Positions 17,489 to 26,505 of a DNA stretch of 64,000 bases are shown in pieces. A program made the translations under genes and the position numbers. Numbering within the stretch: position 1 is the first letter of the stretch; each line of letters opens with the position of its first letter. The notes beneath the pieces were generated by a model. That model saw only the letters and a list, made by a program, of their open reading frames with translations. It was not told where the DNA came from and searched no databases. This DNA comes from Larkinella humicola (lineage in GTDB: Bacteria; Bacteroidota; Bacteroidia; Cytophagales; Spirosomataceae), in NCBI RefSeq assembly GCF_008727875.1, contig NZ_VTWS01000001.1:62001-126000 (forward strand). The letters are read 5' to 3'.

Positions 17489-18109
17489 TTATTTCATGTA
17501 CGTTCCAAAAATGTGGTCCCACAAGGGCGACGAAACGCCGTAATTCTTTTCGTGGCTCTTGTAGTGGTGAACCGAGTGATTGATCCACAACCACTTAAAG
17601 AAATTCTTGGGCGGAGCGTAGGCATGAACGATGAAATGCACGAACAGATAACCCGAATAGCCGACCAGAAAACCGGGAAAAAAGGCGTAGGAAGCTTCGC
17701 CCAGCAACAGAAAAAGAACGCCAAACAACGCAGACGCCACAAAGACAGCCGCAGCCGGGGGCATGGCCAGCCGGGTTTTGTCTTTCGGATACTCGTGGTG
17801 AATACCGTGGAAGGTATACTGAATTTTAGCCTTCGTCGGCGTGTCGGTTTCCATGTGAAAAACACCCCGGTGAACGGCGTATTCGACCAACGTAAAGACG
17901 GTTATCCCCGCAAAAAAGAGAAAAGTAATCCAGAGAGCCGACATTTCCGTATACGCAAAGGCGTACCAGCCAAAAAGTGTAGACGTTACCAGGTAAATGC
18001 TAATCGGAACCGCAATGTGGGTACGTGACAACCGTTCGAGAATCGGGTTCTCAAACAACGGCTTGGTGCCACTATTTTTAGGTCTGGTTTTGGTTATCGT
18101 TTGTTCCAT
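17489..18109 (-). CDS. Fatty acid hydroxylase/sterol desaturase family protein
   Basis: Membrane-bound di-iron hydroxylase of 206 residues. Histidine clusters HRGVFH, HGIHHEYP and HSVHHY, plus HFIVHAY, match the fatty acid 2-hydroxylase (FA2H-like) pattern, with hydrophobic helices between. In this phylum such enzymes hydroxylate acyl chains of sphingolipids or ornithine lipids, but the substrate here is inferred. It is directly upstream of nuoA with a 6-base gap, so it probably shares its transcript. Confidence 0.86.
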   Translation of the reverse strand: MEQTITKTRPKNSGTKPLFENPILERLSRTHIAVPISIYLVTSTLFGWYAFAYTEMSALWITFLFFAGITVFTLVEYAVHRGVFHMETDTPTKAKIQYTFHGIHHEYPKDKTRLAMPPAAAVFVASALFGVLFLLLGEASYAFFPGFLVGYSGYLFVHFIVHAYAPPKNFFKWLWINHSVHHYKSHEKNYGVSSPLWDHIFGTYMK

Positions 18110-18194
18110 ACTATAAAGAATTAAATGCCGCCAAAACGTGGGGAACGCCGGGGCGCGGGTGTGTAAACTGCAAATTTAAACTACTTTTCAACAG

Positions 18195-18215
18195 ATGGTC
18201 AAACAAGTTGACCAT
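18195..18215 (-). terminator. Hairpin after ndh
   Basis: ATGGTCAA and TTGACCAT pair around a 5-base loop, starting 3 bases after the ndh stop. A T-rich run adjoins on the plus strand only, so as a terminator for ndh it would be imperfect. It is placed where a terminator between ndh and the hydroxylase gene would be expected. Confidence 0.45.
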
Positions 18216-18218
18216 TTA

Positions 18219-19550
18219 TTATTTTGTGATTAACTGGTCTTCTACTTTCTTCTGAATGGCTTCCATGCTGCCTTTCGGGAGTTTGGGTTTGATAATCAGC
18301 CGCAGCGATTGGTCGTCGCTGAGGTAATTCCAGGCCCAGTTGACCAGAATGAGCAACCGGTTTTTGACGCCAACAATGGCCATAAGGTGCACAAAAAGCC
18401 AGACCATCCACGCAAAAACACCCTGAAAGCTCCAAAAAGGCAGATCAACGACCGCTTTTCCGCGACCAATCGTGGCCATCGTTCCCAAATCTTTATACGT
18501 AAACGGTTCCATCGGCTGATCCTTCCCCATTCGCACCAGGTTTTTTGCCAGGTGTTTGCCCTGCTGAATCGCCGGTTGCGCAATTTGCGGGTGCCCATTC
18601 GGGTATTTTTCCTCCGTCATCAACGCAATATCGCCCAGCGCAAAAATATCCGTGAATCCCTGCACCTGACTGAACCGGTTGACGAGCAAACGCCCCCCAC
18701 GGCCCGTCGCTTCGGCTGGCAGTCCGTTCAGCGGATTGGCTTTTACGCCAGCCGCCCAAACGAGGTTGTTCGTCCGAATTGTGGACCCGTCGGCCATGTG
18801 AACCAGCCGACCGTCGAAATCCTGAACGCGGGTATTGAGTTTAACGATGACCCCCAACTTTTCGAGGTACTGTTGTGATTTCACCTGCGACTCGACCGAC
18901 ATCGGCCCCAGCAGTTCCGCCCCGGACTCGATCAGGTAAATCTGCATCATCTTGAAATCCAGTTCCGGGTAATCGCTCGGCAGAACGGTTTTCCGCATCT
19001 CCGCAAAGGTTCCGCATAATTCGACACCCGTAGGCCCTCCGCCCACTACGACCACATTTAAAAAACCTTCTTTTTCATCTAAGGTATCGACGGAAAGGGC
19101 ATCTTCAAAATTTTGCAGCACCCGGTTTCGGAGCGCAATAGCCTCAGAGACCGACTTCATCGGCAAGGCACGCTCGATGATGTTCTTCATCCCGAAAAAA
19201 TTGGTATCGGCTCCGGTAGCCACCACCAGGTAATCGTAGTCGATGGGTCCTAAGTCGGTATCGACGGTTTTGGTGTCGGGATGAACCGCCGTCACGGTGG
19301 TAACGCGGATGTGAACGTTCTTACAATTTTGAAAAACCGCCCGCAAGGGAAAGAGGATGGAACTGGCTTCCAGTCCCGAGGTCGCCACCTGGTAATAAAG
19401 CGGCTGAAATTCGTGGAAATTATGTTTGTTGATCAGAACGACCTGAAATTCTTTGCGGCTGGAAAGTTTACGCGCCAGTTGCAAGCCGCCGAACCCCGCT
19501 CCCACAATCACTACGCGTTTGCGGTCGGTACGTGGAATATTTGGGTTCAT
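18219..19550 (-). CDS. ndh: Type II NADH dehydrogenase
   Basis: Single-subunit, non-proton-pumping NADH:quinone oxidoreductase of 443 residues. The FAD-binding motif VGAGFGGLQLARKL begins at about residue 16, the NADH-binding motif VVVVGGGPTGVELCG is near residue 165, and the second FAD contact IFALGDIAL is present. A C-terminal hydrophobic segment (FAWMVWLFVHLMAIVG) anchors it to the membrane. Being next to nuoABC, it offers an alternative, non-coupling entry for electrons to quinone. Confidence 0.93.
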   Translation of the reverse strand: MNPNIPRTDRKRVVIVGAGFGGLQLARKLSSRKEFQVVLINKHNFHEFQPLYYQVATSGLEASSILFPLRAVFQNCKNVHIRVTTVTAVHPDTKTVDTDLGPIDYDYLVVATGADTNFFGMKNIIERALPMKSVSEAIALRNRVLQNFEDALSVDTLDEKEGFLNVVVVGGGPTGVELCGTFAEMRKTVLPSDYPELDFKMMQIYLIESGAELLGPMSVESQVKSQQYLEKLGVIVKLNTRVQDFDGRLVHMADGSTIRTNNLVWAAGVKANPLNGLPAEATGRGGRLLVNRFSQVQGFTDIFALGDIALMTEEKYPNGHPQIAQPAIQQGKHLAKNLVRMGKDQPMEPFTYKDLGTMATIGRGKAVVDLPFWSFQGVFAWMVWLFVHLMAIVGVKNRLLILVNWAWNYLSDDQSLRLIIKPKLPKGSMEAIQKKVEDQLITK

Positions 19551-19663
19551 ACGTCGTGGAATTAGACCTGTTGAAAGGATAACTGCAATCGTTTCCGTAA
19601 GGTTTCAACCGCTTAAGCGAAACGGTCGATTTTCGCCGAATCCGCTTCTGAACGGTTCTGGCC

Positions 19664-20587
19664 CTACGATTTCACTTCCACCGCTTTGCTTTCCATAACC
19701 GGTTTCGCTTTTCCGCGCTCAAACGTCAGGTCGATCCGGCCCAGGTAAATCCCGGCAAACCCCACCTGATTGATCAAAACCGGGAGTCCGTCCTGGCTCA
19801 GCACGTTGACGGGTGCTTCCAGAAACGTGTGTGTATGCCCGCCGATGATCAAATCAATGTTCCTGCTTTTGGAGGCAAAAACCCGGTCCGACACGGCTTT
19901 GTCGTTGTATTGGTAGCCCAGATGCGACAGACAGATGACGTAATCGCAGTTCAGGTCGTTCCGCAGCTTCGCGGCCATGTCGTTGCCGGTTTCGATGGGG
20001 TCCAAATACCGGGTTTCCCGGAATAACTCCTTCGGAATCAACCCTTCCGGTTTAATACCCAAGCCAAAGACACCGATCTTCAACCCATCTTTCTTGAAAA
20101 CCCGGTACGGTTCCGTGCGGCCGTCCATCGCCGTGTTTTTAAAGTCATAATTGGCAATCAGAAACGGAAATTTCGCTTTTCCGAACTGCGTCACCATGTT
20201 GTCCATGCCACCGTCGAAGTCGTGGTTGCCGATGGTGCTGGCGTCGTAGCGCATCTGGTTCATAGCCTGCACTTCGGGTTCGCCCTTGTACAGATTGAAA
20301 TAGGGCGTTCCCTGAAACAGATCCCCCGCGTCGAACAGCAGCACATTGGCTTGTTCGCTCCGAATCTGGTTGATCAGCGTAGCCCGGCGGACAATACCGC
20401 CCCGCCCGGCATTGCGGCCCCCATCCATCGGAAACGGTTCCAGGCGGCTGTGTACGTCGTTGGTGTGCAGAATCGTCAGTTGGGTGAGCTTCGGTTTGGC
20501 CAGGGTTTCCGGAGCAAAACCGCCCACCACGGCAGCCGTACCGAACAGCTTCAGAAACTGGCGTCTATTGGATTGTAATGCGTCCAT
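19664..20587 (-). CDS. 5'-nucleotidase-type metallophosphatase (N-terminal half protein)
   Basis: Exported metallophosphoesterase of 307 residues corresponding to the catalytic domain of UshA-like 5'-nucleotidases. Metal ligands are in LHTNDVHSR, LFDAGDLFQGTPYF, TIGNHDFDGGMD and IIGGHTHTFLE. The N terminus NRRQFLKLFGTAAVVGG has a Tat-like signal without a full twin-arginine consensus. It lacks the substrate-specificity domain, which is coded by the upstream, overlapping gene on the same strand. The pair probably forms one periplasmic nucleotidase from two polypeptides. Confidence 0.9.
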   Translation of the reverse strand: MDALQSNRRQFLKLFGTAAVVGGFAPETLAKPKLTQLTILHTNDVHSRLEPFPMDGGRNAGRGGIVRRATLINQIRSEQANVLLFDAGDLFQGTPYFNLYKGEPEVQAMNQMRYDASTIGNHDFDGGMDNMVTQFGKAKFPFLIANYDFKNTAMDGRTEPYRVFKKDGLKIGVFGLGIKPEGLIPKELFRETRYLDPIETGNDMAAKLRNDLNCDYVICLSHLGYQYNDKAVSDRVFASKSRNIDLIIGGHTHTFLEAPVNVLSQDGLPVLINQVGFAGIYLGRIDLTFERGKAKPVMESKAVEVKS

Positions 20588-21329
20588 CGGTTGTCGGGTT
20601 TAGGGGTTGACCGGGTTTGCCAAGCTGTCGAAAATAATCAATGAAAACGTCCCGGATGGGAACCGTGAAATTCTTCCGGGCCACGGCATCCTTCAGAAAC
20701 GCCGTTCCTCCACCCCGATCGGCCACGTAATCGCTCATCAAAACCGTGTAGTTCTGGTTGGGATCGAACTTCTTCCCGTTTGTAAAGGCGATGTCGGTCA
20801 GGATATTATTCTTGATCACCACCCGAACGCCACCCACCACCAGCGATTTTTCATCGATTTCACTGCCTACAAAAAACTCGAAAAATTCCCGCAGCATGGA
20901 GCCTTTCAGCGTCAGCATCACCAACTGGTTGTCAAACGGCATCACTTCATAAATGCTGCCAATCCGGATTGGGCCCTGGGGCAATCCCGTCCGAATCCCG
21001 CCGTAATTCAGGTGCGAGCAATCGGCGGGTTGTCCCAGCTTCTGCTGCGCATACTGCAACATGGCATCAGTGAGCATATTGTTGAGGGCGCATTCGGGTT
21101 TGGAGCGGTTCAAAGGCACCGCCGACTGCACCAGCACTTCGTTCATGGTTTGATCCATCTGCTGCTTGTAGGGTTGCAGAAAACGGGCCATGCCGCTATC
21201 GGCCGGAGCCGTCAGCGAGTCGATCACGACGCGTTTATAACCCTGATCGGTCAGGTGGTAGCCCGTCTGGCAAGCCGTGGTCAGCACGACCAGCAGCGGA
21301 AGAAACCGTAGTTTTGAGAAGCGCGTCAT
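20565..21329 (-). CDS. 5'-nucleotidase C-terminal domain lipoprotein
   Basis: Lipoprotein of 254 residues (lipobox VLTTAC) made of only the UshA C-terminal, substrate-binding domain: LNYGGIRTGLPQGPIRIGSIYEVMPFDNQLV and VLMSDYVADRGGG are typical. Its 3' end overlaps the metallophosphatase gene by 23 bases, a sign of translational coupling. The open frame extends 24 codons further upstream, but the chosen ATG starts the signal sequence. It lies 4 bases or less from the end of the aminopeptidase gene, so all three are likely one operon. Confidence 0.88.
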   Translation of the reverse strand: MTRFSKLRFLPLLVVLTTACQTGYHLTDQGYKRVVIDSLTAPADSGMARFLQPYKQQMDQTMNEVLVQSAVPLNRSKPECALNNMLTDAMLQYAQQKLGQPADCSHLNYGGIRTGLPQGPIRIGSIYEVMPFDNQLVMLTLKGSMLREFFEFFVGSEIDEKSLVVGGVRVVIKNNILTDIAFTNGKKFDPNQNYTVLMSDYVADRGGGTAFLKDAVARKNFTVPIRDVFIDYFRQLGKPGQPLNPTTDGRITIQ

Positions 21330-21333
21330 AAAA

Positions 21334-23016
21334 TTATTCCTGGGTTTTCTGAGCGGTTTCGACCAGGGGCCGGGCGCCGAAGTATTGCAATTCATAGGCA
21401 AAATTCAACCACCCCTGCGACCGGCGGATGAGCATCGTCTGCCATTCCCGCGTGGTAAACAGGGTGTGCCAGGGGCCGTAGGCAAACCGGTATTTCAACG
21501 GCATGTTGAAGCCGGGCGCATCGGCAATCCAGCGGTGCTGCACTTCGATGAAATCACCCTTTTCCGTCACTTTGTATTCCAGAACGGGCGGAGCGGCATA
21601 GTTCAGAAACTGATCGAAGATGGGGCGCAGGTCGATTTCGGTTTCCCGGCACAAAATATCGATGATCTGTTTGGTGGTCACCAGCGAGTGTTTCCGCTCC
21701 AGCGCCACTTTCCGCAGCGCCATAAACCAGACGTTGTCGTCATTCACCACGCACCGCAGGGAGTGCAGCAACCACGCTCCCTTGTAATAAATATCCGTAT
21801 CCTTGTGCTGGAAGTTGACGCCCCTCGGCCCCATCAGCGGGAATTTGTTTTTGATCAGCGGTTTCTGTGTCATCAAATACTTGATTGCCTGCGGGGGGCC
21901 GTGGGTGTTTTCCACATAAATCGATTCCATGTACGTAGCAAACGATTCGTGAATCCACATTTCGGCGGGGTCGGAGACACTCAGGCTGTTGCCAAAATAC
22001 TCGTGCGCACTTTCGTGAATCAGGATGAAATCGAAGCCGAAAGGATTGTTCCGGTAGTTGTTTCCGTAGCCAATGGCACTCTGGTGTTCCATGCCCCAAT
22101 ACGGTGTTTCGACCACCGAGTAACCGTCGCGCCAGTAGGGATAATGCCCGAAATACCATTCGTAACAATCGAGCATACCGATCACCTGCTCGAAGTGTTT
22201 TTTGGCTTTTTCTTCGTTATAGCGCAGAACGTGGTAGTTCAAGTCGAGATACTGATAATCCCGGCTCCGGTATTGCTCCTGAATCGTGACGTAATCGCCC
22301 AGATTGAAGGTGACGTTGTAGGTGTTGATGGAATAGGAAACCGCCCACACGAACTCCGTCTGGTTGTCGCCCACCTCGCGCTCTTCCTGAAGCCGGCCGT
22401 TCGAGACGGCTTTCAGGCCCCGGGGTACGCGGAAAGTCATCTGCATCGACTCGGGTTCGTCGGACAGGTGATCCTTGCAGGGCCACCACGAACTGGCGCC
22501 CAGTCCTTCGCAGGAAACGCCCACCCAATCGTTCCCGGTGCTGTCTTTGCTCCAGGAAAAACCGCCATCCCAGGGCGGGTTCACGGCTTCGCGGGGTTTT
22601 CCGTGGTAGGCTACTTTTATTTCTTCAACGTTATCCTTTTCCTGGGCCGCCTTCATGGTCACAAAAATGGCGTTGCCTTCGCGGGTGTACCGCAGGGATT
22701 GGCCGCCCTGCGTGATCGCATCGATGGTCAGGTTTTCGAACAAGTCAATCTGCATCCGTTTGAAGGGCGTTCGCACCCGATACCGGATGGTGTTGCTCCC
22801 CGCAATGCTTTTCGTAGCCGGATCGACGGATAAATTGAGGTCGTAAAAAAGGACATTGTAACACGTACGTTCCGGACGGAGCGAGCCCCGCAGCGAATCC
22901 TGCCGGGTAAAGGTGTCAGGTGTAAGCCGTTCGGGTTCAGAAGGTTGCTTCGGTTGTTGAGCAAAAAGAGGAAATACGTACCAAAAGGCCAGCAGGCCCA
23001 CTACCCATTGTTTCAT
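21334..23016 (-). CDS. M1 family aminopeptidase
   Basis: Exported zinc aminopeptidase of 560 residues with an N-terminal signal (VVGLLAFWYVFPLFAQ). The zinc site is HESAH followed after exactly 18 residues by the third ligand Glu (WIHE), and the substrate-binding loop GMEHQSAIGYG replaces the usual GAMEN. It lacks the long C-terminal helical domain of larger M1 enzymes, a common short form in Bacteroidota. An ATG five codons earlier is also possible. It is upstream of the two nucleotidase genes on the same strand. Confidence 0.9.
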   Translation of the reverse strand: MKQWVVGLLAFWYVFPLFAQQPKQPSEPERLTPDTFTRQDSLRGSLRPERTCYNVLFYDLNLSVDPATKSIAGSNTIRYRVRTPFKRMQIDLFENLTIDAITQGGQSLRYTREGNAIFVTMKAAQEKDNVEEIKVAYHGKPREAVNPPWDGGFSWSKDSTGNDWVGVSCEGLGASSWWPCKDHLSDEPESMQMTFRVPRGLKAVSNGRLQEEREVGDNQTEFVWAVSYSINTYNVTFNLGDYVTIQEQYRSRDYQYLDLNYHVLRYNEEKAKKHFEQVIGMLDCYEWYFGHYPYWRDGYSVVETPYWGMEHQSAIGYGNNYRNNPFGFDFILIHESAHEYFGNSLSVSDPAEMWIHESFATYMESIYVENTHGPPQAIKYLMTQKPLIKNKFPLMGPRGVNFQHKDTDIYYKGAWLLHSLRCVVNDDNVWFMALRKVALERKHSLVTTKQIIDILCRETEIDLRPIFDQFLNYAAPPVLEYKVTEKGDFIEVQHRWIADAPGFNMPLKYRFAYGPWHTLFTTREWQTMLIRRSQGWLNFAYELQYFGARPLVETAQKTQE

Positions 23017-23101
23017 GTAAAGAAGCTGCAAATTGTATACAATGATACGGAATAATCCAGCGACAACCCGTATTGTCCACCACGCGTTAGTCTCCTACGG
23101 T

Positions 23102-23515
23102 TTACAAATCTATCCAGTTCTCAAGCTTCGCCCCGGCCAAATCCGCGAAATGTCGCGTATTGCGGGTAACCAACGTCAATCCGTATACAATAGCCGTTGA
23201 TCCGATCAGCAAATCGAAGTCATCGACGGTTCGGCCCATCCGTCTGAGGGAAGCTTTTTGGCGGGCATACTCGTATAGACCTTCACCGATGCGGAGAATA
23301 CGTCCCTGAAAAAAAGCCTGGAGATCATCTACATTTTCTCGATTCCTCTGCCGTCGATCAGGTGCGCTGTTTTCTACACCAAATAATAATTCGGCAATGG
23401 TAATTTCCGACACGAAACACGATTTTGTCCCGACGTCGGCAATTTTTCGTTTGATACCGAATTCGTCTTTAATCAGATGTACACAAATGTTGGTATCGAG
23501 CAGATAACGGCTCAT
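23102..23515 (-). CDS. vapC: PIN domain toxin (VapC-like)
   Basis: Complete PIN-domain endoribonuclease of 137 residues. Acidic active-site residues are in YLLDTNICVHL, SEITIAELLFG, DFDLLIGSTAI and LVTRNTRHFADL, all in the right order. Such toxins cut tRNA or rRNA when freed from the antitoxin. The start codon overlaps the upstream antitoxin gene by 4 bases. It resembles the truncated copy near 12 kb. Confidence 0.9.
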   Translation of the reverse strand: MSRYLLDTNICVHLIKDEFGIKRKIADVGTKSCFVSEITIAELLFGVENSAPDRRQRNRENVDDLQAFFQGRILRIGEGLYEYARQKASLRRMGRTVDDFDLLIGSTAIVYGLTLVTRNTRHFADLAGAKLENWIDL

Positions 23516-23754
23516 AGGTGTATATTGCGGTCATGGAAAGAACGCGCATTTTGGAGCATGGCCGCTAGTTCGTCGCCAGATTCATCACTTTTCCAGCCAC
23601 CAGCCACGCGATTCAGTAAACGCAATTCTTCGGCTTCGCTTCGTTCACCTTCCGTGTGCGTTTCTCTGATACGAAGTCCCAAACGCTGTGCCAGGCCTTT
23701 GAACAACTCAAAATCAGCGTCGTTTTGGGTTTCAATCGTGATGGTGTGCATCAT
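23512..23754 (-). CDS. Antitoxin partner of the PIN toxin
   Basis: Small protein of 80 residues starting MMHTITIETQNDADF, placed directly upstream of and overlapping the PIN toxin gene by 4 bases. The N-terminal strand looks like the start of a short DNA-binding or Phd-like fold, and the C-terminal part (DELAAMLQNARSFHDRNIHL) would wrap the toxin. The frame continues 22 codons upstream without the same character, so the internal ATG is preferred. The pair should be autoregulated, but I see no clear operator. Confidence 0.75.
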   Translation of the reverse strand: MMHTITIETQNDADFELFKGLAQRLGLRIRETHTEGERSEAEELRLLNRVAGGWKSDESGDELAAMLQNARSFHDRNIHL

Positions 23755-23892
23755 GGTATTTCTGGTTAATATCCCTGCTAATTTAACTAATTTTCGATGT
23801 AACCTGTTCCCTGTGTGCACTATTCGCTATGAATTCCGACCCGTTCCGTCTTATCTTTAAGAAAGCAAAAAGCCCTTCATGTTTTCAGCGTT

Positions 23893-24537
23893 ATGACCAA
23901 ACCCCGCATTGCCGATTTTCAGGACGCCAGTCGGTTTCACCTCGTTGAATCGTTCTCCGTCGACGACATGAAAGTGTTTCTGCTGCGCGAACTGGGCCTG
24001 AACCCGGTCGCGGAAAAGAAACCGGCTCAGCTAACTGTCAAGTCAGCCATTTTCTTTCTGAGTATGGCGGGATTTGGCGGAATTTTTGGCTTTCTGCTGG
24101 CGAAAACCGCCGGGACGGTTCCATGGTGGCACATTCCCGCAGCATTCGCCGGATTGCTGGTGCTCCTGCCCATTCACGAAGGCATTCACGCCCTGGTTTT
24201 CAAGGTGCTGGGCGCCCCCGAGGTAGGATTTGGATATTCCCTCAAAAGCCTGATTGTGTATGCTTACGCGCAACGGTTTGTGATGACACTCCGGGAAAAT
24301 GCGCTGGTGGCCGTCATGCCGTTTGTGGTCATTACCACGGCTTTGGTGCTGGCCTGGATCGTCTGGCCGTCGTGGGGTGTGATCTGGGGAATTGTCCTCC
24401 TGATGCACACGCTGGCCTGCATCGGCGACTACGTGCTGGTGCGGTATTCCCTTAAAAACCGCCACCGTACGATGTTTACCTACGATGACCTGGACGAGCG
24501 AAGATCGTATTTTTACGAACGAACCGACGAACTTTAG
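23893..24537 (+). CDS. DUF3267 putative membrane zincin peptidase
   Basis: Membrane protein of 214 residues with four to five hydrophobic segments. The zinc motif HEGIH (H95, E96, H99) lies at the end of a membrane segment (LLVLLPIHEGIHALVFKVLGAP), the arrangement of DUF3267 and site-2-protease-like families. Later helices include FVVITTALVLAWIVW. Its role is unknown, and proteolysis within the membrane is an inference from the motif. It stands alone between the toxin pair and a family A repeat. Confidence 0.78.
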   Translation: MTKPRIADFQDASRFHLVESFSVDDMKVFLLRELGLNPVAEKKPAQLTVKSAIFFLSMAGFGGIFGFLLAKTAGTVPWWHIPAAFAGLLVLLPIHEGIHALVFKVLGAPEVGFGYSLKSLIVYAYAQRFVMTLRENALVAVMPFVVITTALVLAWIVWPSWGVIWGIVLLMHTLACIGDYVLVRYSLKNRHRTMFTYDDLDERRSYFYERTDEL

Positions 24538-24559
24538 TCCGTGTTACAGTGAACACGGA

Positions 24560-24790
24560 CTAATTGATTTAAACAAAATAAACGCCGAAGTGAATGTTTA
24601 TCAGCCCACAGCTTTAGCTGTAGGAAATTGAAACAAAACCAAATCATTCCAGAACCGTTTCAACGGTTTTCTGGCCGATAAAACCGTTGAAACGGTTCTG
24701 TAGTAGGTGGAACTTTTCGCTATACCCACAGCTAAAGCAGTGGGCTGATAAGCCAAATATGAAGCCGGCGTTTATTTTGTTTAAACCAAT
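24560..24790. repeat. Family A palindromic repeat, copy 2 (inverted)
   Basis: Bounded by the same perfect 18-base inverted repeat (24570-24587 and 24766-24783). The inner order is CCCACAGCTTTAGCTG, AACCGTTTCAACGGTT, AACCGTTGAAACGGTT and CAGCTAAAGCAGTGGG. Compared with copy 1, its left half matches the reverse complement of copy 1's right half. It fills the gap between two convergent genes and may serve as a bidirectional terminator. Confidence 0.85.
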
Positions 24791-24803
24791 AAGTCCGTAG
24801 GCA

Positions 24804-25379
24804 CTACAACAAGGTCGAAAGGTTCACTTCCAGACCCGGCAAAACCGACTCGCCCGAAAGGGTTTCGGTGAAGGATCGGATTTCCGGCTCTTCATCCGGG
24901 CGGTAGATGGTGGTTTGCTGTTGAAACGGATCGATTAGCCACGCCAGCCGAACACCGTTTTTAAGGTACTTCTCCATTTTGACCGGCAACCAGTACTTTT
25001 CGTCCCGATCCGACATCAGCTCAATCACAAAATCCGGGCAAATTCGGGAGAACTTATCTTTGTCTTCTTCCGGCACAGAATCCCAGCGTTCGTTGCTGAT
25101 CCAGGCCACATCCGGAGCGCGAACGGACGTGTCGGGCAACGTAAAACCGCCATTCGAGTCGGTAACCTTGCCCCGTTTTGCCAGCCGGTTCCAGATACCG
25201 ATCTCAACGACAAGATCCGCATTTCGTATACTCGTTTTCGTTCCGGTTGGCATCTGGAAATAGATTTGACCGTCTTCGTCCCGCTCGACCCGCAATTCGG
25301 GGTTCTGGCGACAGAATTCAAAGAATTCATCGTCGGTAAAGCAACCGTCGTAGGCGGGTAGTTTGATAGGTAAGCGCAT
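24804..25379 (-). CDS. Uma2 family endonuclease-like protein
   Basis: Protein of 191 residues of the Uma2/DUF820 family, which has a PD-(D/E)XK nuclease fold. The core PDFVIELMSDRD, then KYLKNGVRLAWLIDP, is typical, as is the N-terminal TDDEFFEFCRQNPELRVERD. The biological role of the family is unsettled; members are often solitary and numerous in a genome. It is preceded by about 80 bases and is upstream of the family A repeat. No methyltransferase or restriction partner is nearby. Confidence 0.88.
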   Translation of the reverse strand: MRLPIKLPAYDGCFTDDEFFEFCRQNPELRVERDEDGQIYFQMPTGTKTSIRNADLVVEIGIWNRLAKRGKVTDSNGGFTLPDTSVRAPDVAWISNERWDSVPEEDKDKFSRICPDFVIELMSDRDEKYWLPVKMEKYLKNGVRLAWLIDPFQQQTTIYRPDEEPEIRSFTETLSGESVLPGLEVNLSTLL

Positions 25380-25458
25380 AAGACGTTTTAGAGATAGACG
25401 TTCAACCGGATTAAAAGTAACGAAGAAACATGAAAAAGACCGGTTTTGATTCCCTGTT

Positions 25459-26505
25459 TCACCAGTTCGCCTGGCGCAGTTTTTCGGGCTGCACGATCCG
25501 GATGGTGCCCGTTGAAGCGATTTCGAGCAAACCGTCCTGCCGGAACTCGCTCAGGGTGCGAATCAGGGTTTCGGTGGCCGTGCCGACAATGGCCGCCAGG
25601 TTGTCCCGCGAAAGCTGAATAACGCCTTCCGGATCTTGCCGGTAAAGGTGCAGGAGCGCATCCGCCACCCGGCGCCGGATGGAATTGTAGGCCATGTGCA
25701 GCAACTGCTCCTCGCGCTCGCCAACGTGTCCTGCCAGCATTTTAATGAACTGCCCGCTCACCGCGGAGTTCGCCAAAAGCAATTGCTGAAAATCTTCTTT
25801 CGGAATGTAAACCAATTCGGAATCCTCCAGCGTTACGGCAGAGTCGCCGTAATCCCGGTTTTCGAGCAGGGCGAGATACCCGAAAAAGTCGCCCGACTGG
25901 TAGAGTCCGGTGATAAATTCTTTCCCGTCGGTATTGGTTCGAACGGTTTTGACCTTCCCGGATTTCAGAAAATACAGGCGCGTTGGCGTATCGCCTTCCG
26001 TATAGACAAACTGCTTTTTGCGCATCGGATGGGCTTTTCGATCTACCGACAGGCTCTCCAGATTTCCCGCGTGCCGGGCATCGTTCAGAAACTGGTCGAA
26101 ACCGTCCTGCTGCAGGTTGTAGGCTGGCCCGACGTTGCGGAAGCGGTTCAATCGCCCTTCAATCGCGCTGAGCAGTTCCGATTCCTCGAAGGGTTTGGTC
26201 AGGTAATCATCGGCACCCAGTTCCATGCCTTTGCGGAACTCCGTCCGCTCGGTTTTGGCGGTCAGGAAAATGAACGGAACACCGGCCAACTGGGGGTTTT
26301 TGTTGAAAATATGCAAAACGCCATATCCGTCCAATACGGGCATCATGATGTCGCAGATGACCAGATCCGGCTTGTCGGCCAGGGCTCTTTCTACCCCCAC
26401 CTTCCCGTTTTCGGCCGTGTGAACGGCATAACCGGCCAATTCCAGAATCTCGGCGGTATTTTCGCGAATGGCGTCGTTGTCTTCAATCAAGAGAATGGTT
26501 TTCAT
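25459..26505 (-). CDS. Response regulator with CRP/FNR output domain
   Basis: Fusion regulator of 348 residues. Residues 1-125 are a receiver domain with phospho-acceptor D52 (VICDIMMPVLDG) and conserved Lys104 (YLTKPF). Residues about 155-270 are a cyclic-nucleotide-binding-type beta roll (LYFLKSGKVKTV, GDFFGYLALLENRDYGDSA), and residues 275-340 form a CRP-type winged helix (LSRDNLAAIVGTATETLIRTLSEF). No FNR-type cysteine cluster is seen. It overlaps the upstream kinase gene by 23 bases and is surely its partner. It is a good candidate for the regulator of the low-oxygen genes that follow in this window. Confidence 0.9.
   Translation of the reverse strand: MKTILLIEDNDAIRENTAEILELAGYAVHTAENGKVGVERALADKPDLVICDIMMPVLDGYGVLHIFNKNPQLAGVPFIFLTAKTERTEFRKGMELGADDYLTKPFEESELLSAIEGRLNRFRNVGPAYNLQQDGFDQFLNDARHAGNLESLSVDRKAHPMRKKQFVYTEGDTPTRLYFLKSGKVKTVRTNTDGKEFITGLYQSGDFFGYLALLENRDYGDSAVTLEDSELVYIPKEDFQQLLLANSAVSGQFIKMLAGHVGEREEQLLHMAYNSIRRRVADALLHLYRQDPEGVIQLSRDNLAAIVGTATETLIRTLSEFRQDGLLEIASTGTIRIVQPEKLRQANW

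Noticed and set aside
21277-22833. Plus-strand open frame of 518 codons
   Set aside because: It lies opposite the M1 aminopeptidase, which has clear zinc motifs. The antisense frame has low-complexity, Arg/Gln/His-rich composition and no domain.
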